Assembly: GCA_947471745.1 (NCBI GenBank)
Contig: CANJKZ010000416.1
Coordinates: 147,775 to 211,774 of the forward strand
From: Closterium sp. Naga37s-1
Taxonomy: Eukaryota > Streptophyta > Zygnematophyceae > Desmidiales > Closteriaceae
Direction of reading: 5' to 3'
Length of the DNA stretch: 64,000 bases
Shown here: positions 1-11,500 of the stretch, piece by piece
Layout: every line of letters starts with the position of its first letter
How positions within the stretch are numbered: the stretch's first letter is position 1
Translations under genes and position numbers: made by a program
The notes under the pieces: model-generated
What the model was told of the DNA's origin: nothing
What the model saw: only the letters and a program-made list of their open reading frames with translations
Database searches by the model: none

Positions 1-1793
1 CTCGCAATAGCGCCCCACATACTCTCTCCGTAGTCCTCCTCCGCTGCTGCCTCTGGGTTCTCCTCACCCTTTTGCTGCTCCTTGGTTGCTGCACCACTCT
101 CCTTAGGTTCACTGAACTTTCTGGTCCCTCCAGGTTTGCTCTTCTTGAGCTCATTCTCCTTAGCGCGACCGTTCGCGCCATCGTCGCTACCGACCGCTCC
201 ATCCTTGGTGCTGATGCTTGCTGCCACTTGCCTCTCCTTAGGCATAGGGACCACTGGGATCTGCCACATCTCGTTGTAGACATCCCTGTCCTCATGAAGG
301 TCCCAAAGAATTCGATCGCCAAGCCTTGCGGTGTAGGTCTTGGCTCCCTTCGAGTTCGTGTCCATGCCGGCCTTTGCCAACCGCCGCACGGAAATCAGGT
401 TTGCAGCAAGGCTGGGCACCCAAAGCACGTTCTTGAGGCCCACCATCTTCCCATCAGCACCCTTGAACATGGCCTTGCCCATGCCTTTCACCTCTGCTCG
501 CTGCCCCAAAGCCGATGTGACATGCTTCACCGGTGACGGCTCGAGTTCGGTGAGCAAGTCCGGGCGAGGTGTCATGCTATAGGTAGCGCCACTATCAATC
601 ACCCAATAGTCCAGGGGGTGTAGGGTCACCTTCCCCACAGCTGCTGGCTCCTCAAAGCCTTCATCCTTCTCTGGACCAGCCGGTACTTGCGTCGACACGA
701 AGTAGAATAGACCCGGGTATCGATCGTCGCTCGGGTCCTTGTCGTTGTCTCCGCTCTTCATGTTTGCAGCTCCGCCACCGCGACCGCCACGGCCTCCACG
801 GCCTCGTCCTCTCCCTCCTCCTGCTCCTCTACCCTCTTGGTCTTGAGCAGGGGTCCAACCATCAGGGAGTTTGTAGCAGTCGCGCCACATGTGTCCGCTC
901 TTGTGGCAATAGTGACACTCGCCGTCGAATCGGCCGCGACCGCGTCCGTAGCTCTTGTCGTCGCTGCCGTAACCGCCACTCCTGCGGCCTCCGCCGAAGT
1001 TGCTGCCACCAAACCTTCCTCCCCCTCGTCCTCTGCCTCTTCCTCGACCATATCCACGGCCGATGCTCGCTGCCCCAGCGCCATCCGCACTCGCCAACTC
1101 ACGGCGGCGGAAATCCTCTTGAAGGATAGCTCGCTTCACGTCTTCAAGCGAGAGGCGGGGCAAGTCGCGATTAAGGTTGATGATGAGCGAGGACCATGAC
1201 TCTGGGAGTAAGGCCAGCAACTTGGTCTTCTTTTGGAGCTCACTGTAGTTCAAATCAGCTCCCTCAAGCCGCGTCAACAAGTCGAAGAATTTCTGCACCC
1301 CTTCTTCAACCGCTTCGTCTTCTTCAATTCGTAGTGCCGCCATTTGCCGTTCCAACACCACCGCTACCGCCGCTGTTGCAGGAGCATGTACACCCTTGAG
1401 AGCAGCCCATGCCTTTGGTCCTTTCTCTGGTTCACGCTGGAATGGCTTGATGTGACGGATCTGACTGCTCCCCAACGCTTGCCCAAGTAAGAGATAGCCT
1501 TGTGCGCTCTTCCGCACCCACGGGCTCTTCTCCGGGTCGTTCTCGGGGCGCTTCTCCGTTCCTTCCATCACCTCCAGCAGGTCATAGTGGTCAAAGATGT
1601 TCTCCATCTTGAAGGACCATTCAGCAAAGTTGTCACCGTTGAACTTGTCAAGCCCAAACACCCTAGGCTCATCCCTAGGTGGGCCAAGACTTGGTTGCAT
1701 GGGCGCCATGGCTGAATCACGGGGTTGGCCTTGAGCTTGAGCTTCTCCACTGCCACCAGCACCTCTGCCACCCCTTTCCTCAGGTCCAGACAT
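1..1793 (-). CDS. Ty1/copia retrotransposon Gag-Pol, 5' part (runs off window)
   Basis: Reading the minus strand from the ATG at 1793 gives about 597 uninterrupted codons that continue past base 1, so this is the N-terminal part of a Gag-Pol polyprotein. In order it holds a copia-type Gag (a segment like FNGDNFAEWSFKMEN about 45-60 residues in), an Arg/Gly-rich stretch, a CCHC zinc knuckle (CHYCHKSGHMWRDC, near 885-925), a second Gly/Arg-rich stretch, and the start of the aspartic protease with the catalytic DSGA motif (DSGATYSM, near 570-590). Gag packages the element RNA and the protease cleaves the polyprotein; integrase and reverse transcriptase would lie outside the window. The start was chosen because it lies just downstream of a primer-binding site and LTR. 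No stop or frameshift is visible in this half, so the copy may be young. Family assignment is strong; activity is unknown. Confidence 0.88.
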   Translation of the reverse strand, partial: MSGPEERGGRGAGGSGEAQAQGQPRDSAMAPMQPSLGPPRDEPRVFGLDKFNGDNFAEWSFKMENIFDHYDLLEVMEGTEKRPENDPEKSPWVRKSAQGYLLLGQALGSSQIRHIKPFQREPEKGPKAWAALKGVHAPATAAVAVVLERQMAALRIEEDEAVEEGVQKFFDLLTRLEGADLNYSELQKKTKLLALLPESWSSLIINLNRDLPRLSLEDVKRAILQEDFRRRELASADGAGAASIGRGYGRGRGRGRGGGRFGGSNFGGGRRSGGYGSDDKSYGRGRGRFDGECHYCHKSGHMWRDCYKLPDGWTPAQDQEGRGAGGGRGRGRGGRGGRGGGAANMKSGDNDKDPSDDRYPGLFYFVSTQVPAGPEKDEGFEEPAAVGKVTLHPLDYWVIDSGATYSMTPRPDLLTELEPSPVKHVTSALGQRAEVKGMGKAMFKGADGKMVGLKNVLWVPSLAANLISVRRLAKAGMDTNSKGAKTYTARLGDRILWDLHEDRDVYNEMWQIPVVPMPKERQVAASISTKDGAVGSDDGANGRAKENELKKSKPGGTRKFSEPKESGAATKEQQKGEENPEAAAEEDYGESMWGAIA

Positions 1794-1812
1794 TGTCGAA
1801 ACTGCTCCAAGG

Positions 1813-1825
1813 GGCTCTGATACCA
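1813..1825 (-). other. Primer-binding site for initiator tRNA-Met (copia element)
   Basis: On the minus strand this reads TGGTATCAGAGCC, the usual complement of the plant initiator tRNA-Met 3' end that primes reverse transcription in Ty1/copia elements. It sits two bases inside the inferred LTR end and about 20 bases before the Gag ATG. Confidence 0.85.
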
Positions 1826-1827
1826 CT

Positions 1828-2467
1828 TGTTATAGTCACAATAGGCTTGAATGTGCCTAAAACGAAAGATAGAGAGCACAGACGGATTTCTGCACAGCGG
1901 CTTCAAACGTTGATAGCGTTCTGCTCACAGCTGCAAATGACTTGATTCAAATTGGATCTGGAGCGTCTTCACGTCGTCTACAATTAGCAATTTAGATTGC
2001 ACAATTTGATAAAGAATTGACGAAACAGCGTCGGTTTGAACGAACGGTACTATGGCAGCCACTATAGTCTTAGAACACAAGATAGGAAGAGTTACGAGTT
2101 GGGAATGACTCCCAGCTCCTACAAACTCCAAGAGCCGAGGTACAGTGATGTGGAACAGTGCCACACTGTCCCCAACCACGAAGGGTCTCGAAACTACCCT
2201 TCACTAGGGCCTACACCAAGTGAAATGTTACACTACACAAAGTAATGTAACTATCTTCAATATCTTGAGGTGTACCCTTTTGGCAAGCTTCGAAATCACT
2301 TGAGGCTTGACACCAAGGCTCGGGCTCTTCATCACAAACTCATCCTTGAGTTCTTGATGGGTCTGCTGCACACACCTGCGATACGCCGAACGTTCGACAC
2401 AGGACAAAATAGAAACCGCGCACGACAAAATAGAAACCGCGCGCGAGACACAAACGACCGCGTAACA
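1828..2467 (-). repeat. 5' LTR of the copia element (boundaries inferred)
   Basis: Next to the primer-binding site the sequence begins TGTTATAG (plus strand), and the first good matching end is GCGTAACA at 2467, giving TGTTA...TAACA terminal inverted repeats and a length of about 640 bp. Near its minus-strand 5' end there is a 21-bp direct repeat (about 2401-2450) containing GACAAAATAGAAACCGCGC. The second LTR lies outside the window, so the outer end rests only on the TIR match. The inner end is well supported. Confidence 0.5.
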
Positions 2468-2647
2468 CGCGTCTAGCGATAACTCGCTATTGACTCGACA
2501 CACACACTCGACATCATGACTCAACATTCACACACACTTATAAGCATGAAATATATATTATCCCATGCCCTCATACCATTCCATACACACACACATTCAC
2601 GCACACGGACAACAAGCCGAGTGCAAACCGTAGGGTTGCACCAACAT

Positions 2648-4356
2648 TACCACCCCACCTCGCGCCGTGTTCTGTCCTCCCAGGACGTCACGTTTGACGA
2701 GTCGGTTCCGTACTACCGTCTCTTCCCCTACCGCGCTGCCCCCCTCCCCCCCCTGCCGCTCTTCCTCGCGCCAGGTCCCCCCCCGGTAGACCCCCTCCCC
2801 CCTCAGGGTCCTGCCCCCTCAGGTGTGTCCCAGGTAGACGCAGTCGAGCCTGTTGAGGTAGCTGTTGACTCTGGTGCTGCTGGGGGTGCTGAGCCTGCGG
2901 GTGCCGGGTCTGGGGGTGCTGAGCCTGAGCGTGCGGAGCCTGGGGGTGCTGGGTCTGGGGGTGCTGAGCCTGGGGGTGCTGAGTCTGGGGGTGCTGAGCC
3001 TGGGGTTGCTGAGTCTGGGGGTGCAGAGCCTGGGGGTGCTGGGCCTGCTCGAGTGGAGCCTGGTGGTGCTGGGCCTGGAGGTCCTTCGGGTGCTTTGTCC
3101 CGGCGGGAGCTACCCTCTCCCCAGGAGCTGCGTGAGTGGTTTGCTCGCCGCTGGAGCCGTGCTGCTGGAGCTGGTGGTGCTACCGGTGCTGGAGGTTCTG
3201 CGGCTGCTGGAGGTTCTGGAGCCACGGGTCCCGGAGGTGCTCGTACCGGCGGTACTAGAGCTGCTGGGCCTGGTGGTGCTGCTGGTGCTGGAGCTGGAGG
3301 TGCTGTTGGCGTAGGTGCTGCTGGAGGTGCTATTGGAGCTGGTGCTTCTGGGGGTGCTGGAGTTGGCGCTGCTGGAGCTACTGGGGGTGCTGCTGGAGCT
3401 AGTGGTGCTACTGGCGTTGGTGCTGACGCTGGGGGTGCTGGTCCTGTCCCTGCTGGTTCTGGAGGCGCTGCGCGGCCGCGGCCGTAATTCGTTCCGCTCC
3501 TTCAGCAGGTTCTTGGTCTCCCGCCTTCTACTGGTCCTGCTCCTTCCTTAGAGTGTCCACCGCCTGTCCAGTCCGAGTCACAGTTACAGCTCGCCTCCCC
3601 ACTGCCTGCTCCTCCTCCCTACACTGGTCCTACTGGAGGTCTTGCTGAGCGTCGTGAGCCTGAGTCTCGTCCTGCGTCGCCTGTTCGTGCTGCTCGCACT
3701 GGTCGTCGTGTTCCACGTCAGCGTCCTCCTGCGGTCCCGGGCACGCACCAGATGGCACTGCGTCCTTCCACTGCTCCACAGTGTGTCCCTTTGCCGTCTC
3801 CTCCAGAGTTCTCTCTTCCTGCTCTTGCTGACCCGGAGTCTGACTCCCTTCGTGCTGCCAGTCCTACTGTCACGCGTCTCCTGGCTACTGTTGTCCTTTG
3901 AGTCCACTGCTGCGTCTGCCTTAGTTGCTGAGCTTGTAGACTTCGCTGCTCACTGTCGTCTAGACTACGCCGCGAGTCTTGTTGCTGAGTCTGAGTCTGT
4001 CTGTCCTCCGTCCGTCGGGGGTGAGTGTGCTCTTGGCACGGACGTCATTGAGGACAGGCAGGAGGAGTTCTAGTGCTTTGCTGCTGCTTTACCTCATCTC
4101 GTGTCCATGCTGCTTGCCCCTGAGGGAGACCCGGATGCACCAGACATCCCGACTCCGCGCTCTTACGCAGAGGCGATAGAGGGTCCCTACTCCTCTCAGT
4201 GGCAGACAGCCATGGACGCAGAGATGGCTTCCTGGAAGTCCACAGGCACCTACGTTGACGAGGTTCCCCCACCTGGGGCGAACATCGTCAGTGGCATGTG
4301 GATTTACAGGGTGAAGCGGCCGCCGGGTTCTCCGCCTGTCTTCAAGGCGCGTGTGT
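2648..4356 (+). pseudogene. Truncated copia Pol fragment (integrase tail, linker, RT start)
   Basis: The fragment is homologous to the nested copia element at 39.7-46.9 kb but lies on the opposite strand. It begins abruptly at a sequence coding YHPTSRRVL (the C-terminal tail of copia integrase), continues through a Gly/Ala/Glu/Pro-rich linker with many GAEPGG-like repeats (about 2860-3480), and ends inside the first conserved block of reverse transcriptase, shortly after the motif GMWIYRVKR at about 4290-4320. It is out of frame after 3487, has a stop at 4071-4073, and the RT homology ends at about 4350. Integrase core, RT catalytic core and RNase H are absent, so it is a dead fragment. No LTR belonging to it was found on either side. 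Confidence 0.8.
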
Positions 4357-5700
4357 GAATCTAATTGCAGTTCGAAAATGGGATTGAACCTAGTGTGGTA
4401 ACCAATTTCGAGCATGTTCGCCAACGCTTTCGCCAACGCCGTCTTTACTTTGTCACGCACGAAACTCGAACCCCAAAAAGTGAACAAGATTCGAGTGTGG
4501 GAGCAAACGTGGTTTTGCACGTTGTAGTGAACGTGTGTGGTTTCAGGCACGTACGCGGAATGTGCGACACTCGCAACAAATTCGTGCGATTCGTTGACGT
4601 GTCGCGCTGTCAAGATTTCGATACTGGGTAACCTACGCACCCTAGAAGCGGTTCGGTTCCCCCCTACAGGCTCGAACTTGCAGATTCGCACTTGCGCGTG
4701 TGGTTGTGAGTTTACAACTTTTGACACTTGCGGTTCGAACCTTGCAAACACTCAAAATCGAGTCAGGTTCGCTTAGTGTTCACTTGCTACAATTGAGTCA
4801 AAAACCTAAACTTAAGGTAACTAGATTCACACACGCCCTTATTTTCCGCTTTCTCCCCAAATTATTTTTGTAAACCTGCGCGTCTACTGCACACCAAGCC
4901 CTACAGATGTCGTCGTTAGCTGTTGGATTGAGTTACCAGCTGACCTCGAAACTAGATCATACGGTTCGAATTGGCTGTTTACTGGTGTCGAGACATGGAA
5001 CCGCGTTTCTCCACAATTTACAACATTTGACGAAATTGCGACCCGCGTGGGAGAACTTTGATGGCGGGCAAACGTGGGGACGCCACCTCAGTCCTGAGAA
5101 TCCAGATTTCAGCCTAACAAATCCCTGGTGCATTTCGTGCATGTATCTCGAGTTTGCTCCTGACGTGCCACCTATCAGAAGAGCGAGATCATCTCTAGGT
5201 TCTTCTTGAGACTCTCAAGGTAGCCATTTGAGATGATCTCAAGGAATTCCCGGATGCGGCCCAGCTTGCGTGAAGTACGTGATTGTTTGGAAGGATGGTT
5301 TGGTACCGTTCGGGCCGACTCAGCAGCAGTGCTCCTGACGAGCATAGACGTGACGGAATCAAAAGAAGTGAATGGGACCGTCAGTCCAGGATTAGCAGCG
5401 GTGGGTGGGAGAAAAAGGCAGTTTCTTTTTACCCGATTACGTCTCCGGGAGCATGGTGCCTTTTGGTCCGGGAAAGCTAATTCGTGCATTGTGTAACGAG
5501 TAGTAGGTCCTTGGCGATGGGTAAAAAGAGGTATTTTGCAGAGTTGAAACTCGAAGAGCCAACGCATTCGAAGCTCCGCTTCATATTCAGTTATGTGGAG
5601 CTCGTTTGCTTAGAAAATTTAGGGCTTTCAACGGAGGCTGCCTTAGTTTTCCGCAGAACCGGGGCGAGGTGGATGTGCTGACAGACATTGCTTCAGCGAT
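4357..5700. other. Intergenic stretch without recognised gene
   Basis: No coding homology was recognised on either strand; the open frames here are short or antisense to the copia fragment. Base composition is closer to AT-balanced than in the neighbouring genes, and TTCGA words are frequent between 4370 and 4770. Around 5190-5250 there are small palindromes (CTTGAGACTCTCAAG and TTGAGATGATCTCAA) and a GAGATCATCTC/GAGATGATCTC inverted pair. Confidence 0.4.
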
Positions 5701-5714
5701 CCAAACTTGACAAT

Positions 5715-6010
5715 GCATTCTCGGCACAAGCGCTTCGATTTTCAGCAATAGTCGGTTTAGTCTTTAGCAGAGGTCGTTCTATTCTCAGCAGAATCTGATA
5801 GACTTTCAGCAAAAGGCTGTTTAAATTCTCAGCAGAGACTGATCAAACATCAGCAGCGGTTGTTACGTATCTCAGCAGCGGTTTCGATTCTCAGCAAAGG
5901 TCCAATTTTCCGAACTGTCTCTTCAAATCTCGGGAGCTGTTCTGTACTCCAACACAGGCCGTTTCCAGACGCATCCGTTTCGATTCTCAGCAGCGGCTGT
6001 TTTTCGATTT
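5715..6010 (+). repeat. Degenerate CAGCAG-containing tandem repeat before the LRR gene
   Basis: About ten imperfect copies of a 25-35 bp unit built around TTCTCAGCAGCGG or TTTCAGCAAAGG lie directly upstream of the start codon of the leucine-rich-repeat gene. The unit has no conserved reading frame. It probably forms promoter or 5' untranslated sequence. Confidence 0.55.
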
Positions 6011-6017
6011 AACAGCA

Positions 6018-7960
6018 ATGCAGGGCGTGGCGGGTGTGCTTGTAGAGCTGACGCAGGAGGTGCAGGAATTGGAGGAGTCTATAACGAACAAGGTTCATCA
6101 ACTTATAGCGGGGATGTCTGCGGTAGAGCACGTGCAGGAAGCGGAGCAGCATCTGCAGAGACTGGAGGAGAGTGTGGAGGGAATCAGGGGTCTTGTGGAA
6201 GGCGTGCGAATGAAAATGACGGAAGTCGGGGGTAGCAGGGAGTTGATTCTCGTGACTCAGGAGACCGTGCTGTGCCAGCAGCATCAGCAGGAGCAGCAGC
6301 AGCAGCAGCAACAAGTGCTGCAGTGGCATCCAGAGGATCAGCTGCAGGAACCGCAGCAGCGGCTACTGAAGAAGCTGGAATGCCGAGACTGTCATAGGCA
6401 GATTTCAAGAGGGAGTTCTGGAGAGTCGTTTTTAGGCACGAAGAGACGGATGAGGGAGATGGACGCGCAGCTCCAGCAGCAAGTCGTCAAGGTTCAGAGG
6501 ATAGAAAAGGTATCGTGTGTGTACATAGACATATCTTTCCTTACCATTATTGAACCCACAAAGTCTCACACATTCCTTGTCTCCCTCTACTCTTTCCCCC
6601 TCTAACGAGGATGTTAATATGTGCGTTCTTCTTTCCTCTGTATTTGAATCCTTTCCAGTCCTTTGAATGCTTTTTTTTTTTTATGGGTTGTCGTCCCTCA
6701 TGGTTATTCAGCTCTTTAGGTGCCCGAATTCTCAACTCTCCATGCCTCGCCTGTCCCAATTCCTCTCCTCTTATCCACCCTTCACATCCGTTGTTCTCCT
6801 CCCCATCCGCCTCCAGGGCTTGCAATCCCTAGCCACCTTCCACAGCACGCACCTCATCAAGGGCTTCACCACTCTGGACCTCTCTGTACTCCCCTCGCCC
6901 TCCTACCACACGCTCCTCTTCCACCTCCTCTCGCTCTCCCTCCACCACTCCGCATCCCTCTCCACCGTTTCCACACTCAAAGCCTTCTCATCAATAACCA
7001 CACCCTGCCTGCAACAATCCATCGTCCTGAATCTCCCATCACTGAGAAAGCTTGATTTCAGCAACTGCACTCGCCTGGTGGACTCTGATTTGCCTCTGAT
7101 TGCCCGACTCACGCAGCTCACTCACCTCTGCTTGGCTGGATGCACTGGCTTCAGGTTTGGTGCAGCAGCACCGCACCCTGTCATAAGCAGTGCTCCAAAC
7201 CTGGCAAACTTGACAGATTTGGCAAATTTGACAAATTTGGCAAGTCTGACAATTCTGGCAAATCTTGGGAACCTGACGAATCTGACAAACCTGAGGAGGC
7301 TGAATCTGAGCAGGACGGCTGTGGGTGATGAGGGCATGGCTGTCTGGTGTCAGCTCACAGGGATCACCACTCTAGACCTGCGCCACTGCACGCGCATCAC
7401 ATGCCGGTCCATGTACCACATTCGCCAGCTGCAGCACCTAGACTCGCTCAACCTTGCCTGGGTGGCCACCTGTGCAGCCAATTCTGCAGCCAACTTTGCA
7501 GCCAACATTGCTGCTGATTCTGCACCTGGAGACAGGTAAGTCCAGGCCTTTGAGACCTCTCAAAAACCTCTCGCTAACTCCGCTCTTCCTGGTGCCGCCT
7601 GGGTCAGGGTTCTTGAAACTACTAGTCTTTTTCTCTATCTCGGCACCTGGTGGCAGGTGGATCAGAGCGCTGGGGCCCATGGAGAAGCTTGTGTGGCTGA
7701 GCCTGTTCGGGTGGCATCTGAGAGACGAAGCTGCCCTGTGTGCTGCAAAGTTCTTCCCGAAATTGAGGGCTTTGCGCTGCTCTGCTGCTGCTGCTGGTGC
7801 TGGGATGTGCGGTGGTGGTGGCAGTGGGTTGACCAAGGGTGGTGTGAAGAAGATGGTAAAGAGGCTGGCTCGTTTGGGGGAGCTCTGGCTGCTTGGAGGT
7901 TCGGAGGAGGTTAGGAAGGCGGTGAGGAAGGATCGGCCGTGGCTAAAGGTCTTCTGTTGA
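6018..7960 (+). CDS. Leucine-rich-repeat protein with N-terminal coiled coil
   Basis: A three-exon model, 6018-6509, 6817-7535 and 7657-7960, joins in phase to 504 codons plus TGA, with introns GT...AG at 6510-6816 and 7536-7656. Residues 1 to about 100 are heptad-like and Glu-rich, followed by a polyglutamine run (near 6292-6312). From about residue 165 onward the protein has leucine-rich repeats of the AMN1/F-box-LRR type, with motifs such as LRKLDFSNCTRLVD, LTHLCLAGCTGF, LRRLNLSRTAVGDEGM and ITTLDLRHCTRIT. No F-box was seen at the N-terminus. LRRs bind protein partners, but the specific role cannot be read from the sequence. It converges with the pTAC14 gene. The intron phases (0, then 2) and the clean joins support the model. 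The start is the first ATG of the coiled coil. Confidence 0.72.
7198..7300 (+). repeat. Short in-frame minisatellite inside the LRR gene
   Basis: A degenerate 15-18 bp repeat (around TTGACAAATTTGGCA) encodes successive short blocks of the form LxNLTNLxN. It is in frame, so it lengthens one LRR region without breaking the gene. This suggests repeat slippage inside coding sequence. Confidence 0.6.
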
Positions 7961-8529
7961 TGTGGAACTGGCATGTGACTTCACAGAAGAGCCTGCTTTC
8001 TTTTCTTGTTTTAACACTTGTTCTTTTACGTTCCCCCCTGCAAAGATTTACTGTACCTACACAGTCCGGTATTGGCTTAGATTCATAGGCAGCTTCAGTC
8101 AGGAGGCCACAACAGAATAAAGTGTGCTGGGATCTGATCTGCAAGAAAACTAGAAGCGAGGACAACCTTAGGATTGCAGTGGTATGATGGCTATGACTGC
8201 ACACACCCAGAAAGAATTGAGATGTGCACCAACTTTTGTAACAACTATAGTAGCAGAATTCTTTACAACTACCGTAAAAGAAATACCGGTACAGCCAAAT
8301 GCTAGCAAAGTTACAATATGAAAATTTGTCATAGCATACCGTATGTAGTCCATACCATAACACAGCAGTTCATTGTGCTATGACCTATTTCAGAATCAGC
8401 ATGTGCTGGCTGTAACACAGTGTCTTGTTCCAAGAGGGCAGTGTAGAAGTGACCTCCCGCACGGCTGCCAGAGCATTGCTCGGCATTTCCTACATTCACT
8501 AGTTCATAACAAAATACATTCACTGTACC
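7961..8529. other. Convergent 3' region between the LRR and pTAC14 genes
   Basis: This stretch holds the presumed 3' untranslated regions of the two convergent genes. Within it, about 8394-8493 is a decayed copy of the last part of pTAC14 exon 11 (minus strand, corresponding to the segment from the ALAAVQ region to the stop). Confidence 0.55.
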
Positions 8530-11500
8530 CTATTTCAGAATCGGCCTGTGCTGGCTGTAGCACGGCGCCTCACTCCACGTGGGCAGGGCAGAGATGACCT
8601 CCTGCACGGCTGCCAGGGCGTTGCTGAGAATCTCCTTCTCAATGCGCACCAGCCGTGCCGCCACCCGCCTCTTGGGTTTGGTTGCTGGGTCTGCGATCTG
8701 AGAAAGGGGAGAGGAGATACAGGGAGACAGGGAGCAGCGGGGGGGGGGTGACAGGAGACAGGGGGCAGGGGGCAGTGGCCAGGGGGATGAGGAAGAGGGG
8801 GGTGAGGAGGGGAGCAGCAATGGCTTTCTGCACGGCTGCCAGTGCGTTGTTCAGAATCTCCTTCTCAATGCGCACCAGCCGCGCCGCCACCTTCCTCTTT
8901 GGGTGGGTTGTGGGGTCTGCGATCTGAATGACGGGGAGCAGGAGACACAAGAGAGACAGGGGCAAGGGGGCAGGGGGCAGGGGGGGAATCGAAACGGCAG
9001 GGGGAAAGGGAGGGGGAATGAGGAGGGTAGGCTGCGAGTCTGTCTTCAATGAAAACCCACTTTTGTCACAAGTTATAGATGATCCTATCACATGGTATCA
9101 TTAACGAATCATCTCTTATTGCAGCTATGTCCTCCTCAAGAGTGGTGGGGTTAACTGCTGGTCTCCTGTTAAAGAATAACTATGTCTATCACATGTTTCC
9201 GCAAAAGGCCGTGGCCCAAGTTTTTCATGATTTAAAATGTTGACCGGGAGGAAGTTCAGTTTCTGCGTTGTCGAGAGAGTTTTCTTTCCCCAAATAGGTT
9301 TTTTTGTTTTTGTTTTGTTTTGTTGTTTTGTTTTGTTGTTGTTGCTTTTTTTTTTCTTTTTTTTTTTTTTCTTTTTTTTTTTTTCCGTCACACCCAGCCA
9401 ATCCTAGTCTCCTCCCCTGGTGGGTGCTCGATAGTGCACTTCTTTCAAGTTTGCACACAGCTCAACATCAAGTTCTAAAAACTTGACCCGCGCCCCTGGT
9501 ATCATCTCTTACGGCATCAATATCCTCCTTGAGAGTGGTGGGGTAGGCTGCGAGCCGGCCTTCAAAGAACTCCACCAGCTGATCCAACAGTGCGTTCTCG
9601 TTGCACGGACTCACCTTTGGTTGAACCATTGGGGAAAAGGGGGAACCAGGAAAAATGAGCATAGATGGAAGCGAATGGGGTGAATGGGCGAGGCAACGCA
9701 CTAAACCTCTCCTTTTACCAGCTGGTCTAACACTGCATTCTCGTTGCATGGAATCGCCTGTGTTTGACGCATGGGAATATGTGGAAAGTGGAGGTCATGG
9801 GGACATTAGGGGAAAATGAGGGCCATTGGGATTGGGTATAGATGCAGGGCAGTGAAATGCACACTTTTTAAAAATTCTGAAAAAGTTCCTCCACAGACAA
9901 CACATTTCCACATTTACAAGTTGATCCAGCAATATTAGAGCTTCTTAAATCTGATCAGCACTGGATTCTCGTTCCATGGACTCACCAACGTGTGTGTGTG
10001 GTGGGACCATGTGGACTCACTCACCCCCCACTCGCCCCTCACTCATCCCCCACACACTGGCCACTGGCATGGCAATTCCCGGCACTCAGGCACACTTCAC
10101 CCCCCACCCACTCGCCCCTCACTCACCCCCCACTCACCCCGCACACGGGCCCATCGGCGAACATGACAATCTCCATGTCGAGAGGGTCGGTGACATGCGC
10201 CAGACGTTGGTGAGGCATTCAGCTCTCTCACACACCACACGCAGGAACACCAATCTTCCAGTCACCCCACACTCACCTCACACACAGGAACACCAATCTT
10301 CACTCACCCCGCACATGGGCCCATCGGCGAACATGACACACTCCATGTCGAGGGGGTCAGTGACATGCACCAGGCGCAGGTAGGGCATTCAGCTCAACCT
10401 TACACCACACACTGGCACGGCCACACCCAGCACACAGAAACACACCAATCTTTCACTCACCCCGCACATGGGCCCATCGGCGAAGGTGACAAACTCCATG
10501 TCGAGGGGGTCTGTGACATGCGCCATACGCAGGTAGGGCATTCAGCTCAACCTTACACCCACGCACAAACACCCACACACAGCCACCCACGCACAAACAC
10601 CCACACACAAACACCCACACACAAACACCCACACACAAACACCCACACACAGCCACCAACGACACATCAGCCCTCTCTTACCCCCACACACAGGCTCTCA
10701 CTCACCCCGCACACAGGCCCATCAGCGAAAGTGACGAATTCCATGTCGAGAGGGTCAGTGACGTGCGCCAGGCGCAGATATGCAAGCATCCTCACACATG
10801 CACCACACACACACCACCCACCCCGCACTCACCCCGCACACAGGCCCATCGGCGAACGTGACGAACTCCATGTCGAGAGGGTCGGTGACATGCGCCAGAC
10901 GCAGGTAGGGCATCATGTCGTATAGGGCCGCCTGCTCCTTGCCCTTGTACAGCTGGTGGGTTGGGGGCGGTTGAGAAGGGTGTGCAGGTGAAGGGAGAAT
11001 GTGACATGTGCCACAGTGCCAGACGCAGGTACGGCATCATGTCGTATAGGGCTGCCTGCTCCTTGCCCTTGTACAGCTGGTGTGAGGAGTTAGGGGAGGA
11101 GGGAGGAGGGGGAAAGGGTGGTGGGGTTGGGGGGGGTTTGAGCAGGGAGCAGGTGAGGGAAGGGTTTGTCATCATGCCAGGCGCAGGTAGGGCATCATGC
11201 CGTGTTTGAAGAAGGGTTGGGGGTGGTTGAGAAGGGTGTGAAGGAAGGGTTCGTCATCATGCTAGGCGCAGGTAGGGCATCATGTCGTACAGGGCTGCCT
11301 GCTCCTTCGCCTTGTACAACAAATGGGTTGGGGGTGGTTGAGAAGCGTGTGAAGGTGAGGGGAACGGCATCATTATGCCCGGCGTAAGTAGGGCATCGTG
11401 TCATACAGGGCTGCTTGCTCCTTGTCTTTGTACAGGTGATGGGTTGGGAGTGGTTGAGAAGGGTGTGACGGTGAGGGAGAATGTGTCATCATGCCAGGCA

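Noticed and set aside
2516..3487. 323-codon Gly/Ala/Glu-rich open frame as a host gene
   Set aside because: It aligns with the integrase tail and linker of the copia at 39.7-46.9 kb, so it is a retrotransposon fragment.
4089..4751. 220-codon open frame on the minus strand
   Set aside because: Its second half is antisense to the copia RT fragment and the rest has no recognisable features.
9298..9385. Poly(A) tail of a processed retrocopy
   Set aside because: No intronless coding sequence or target duplication was found next to the A-rich tract.
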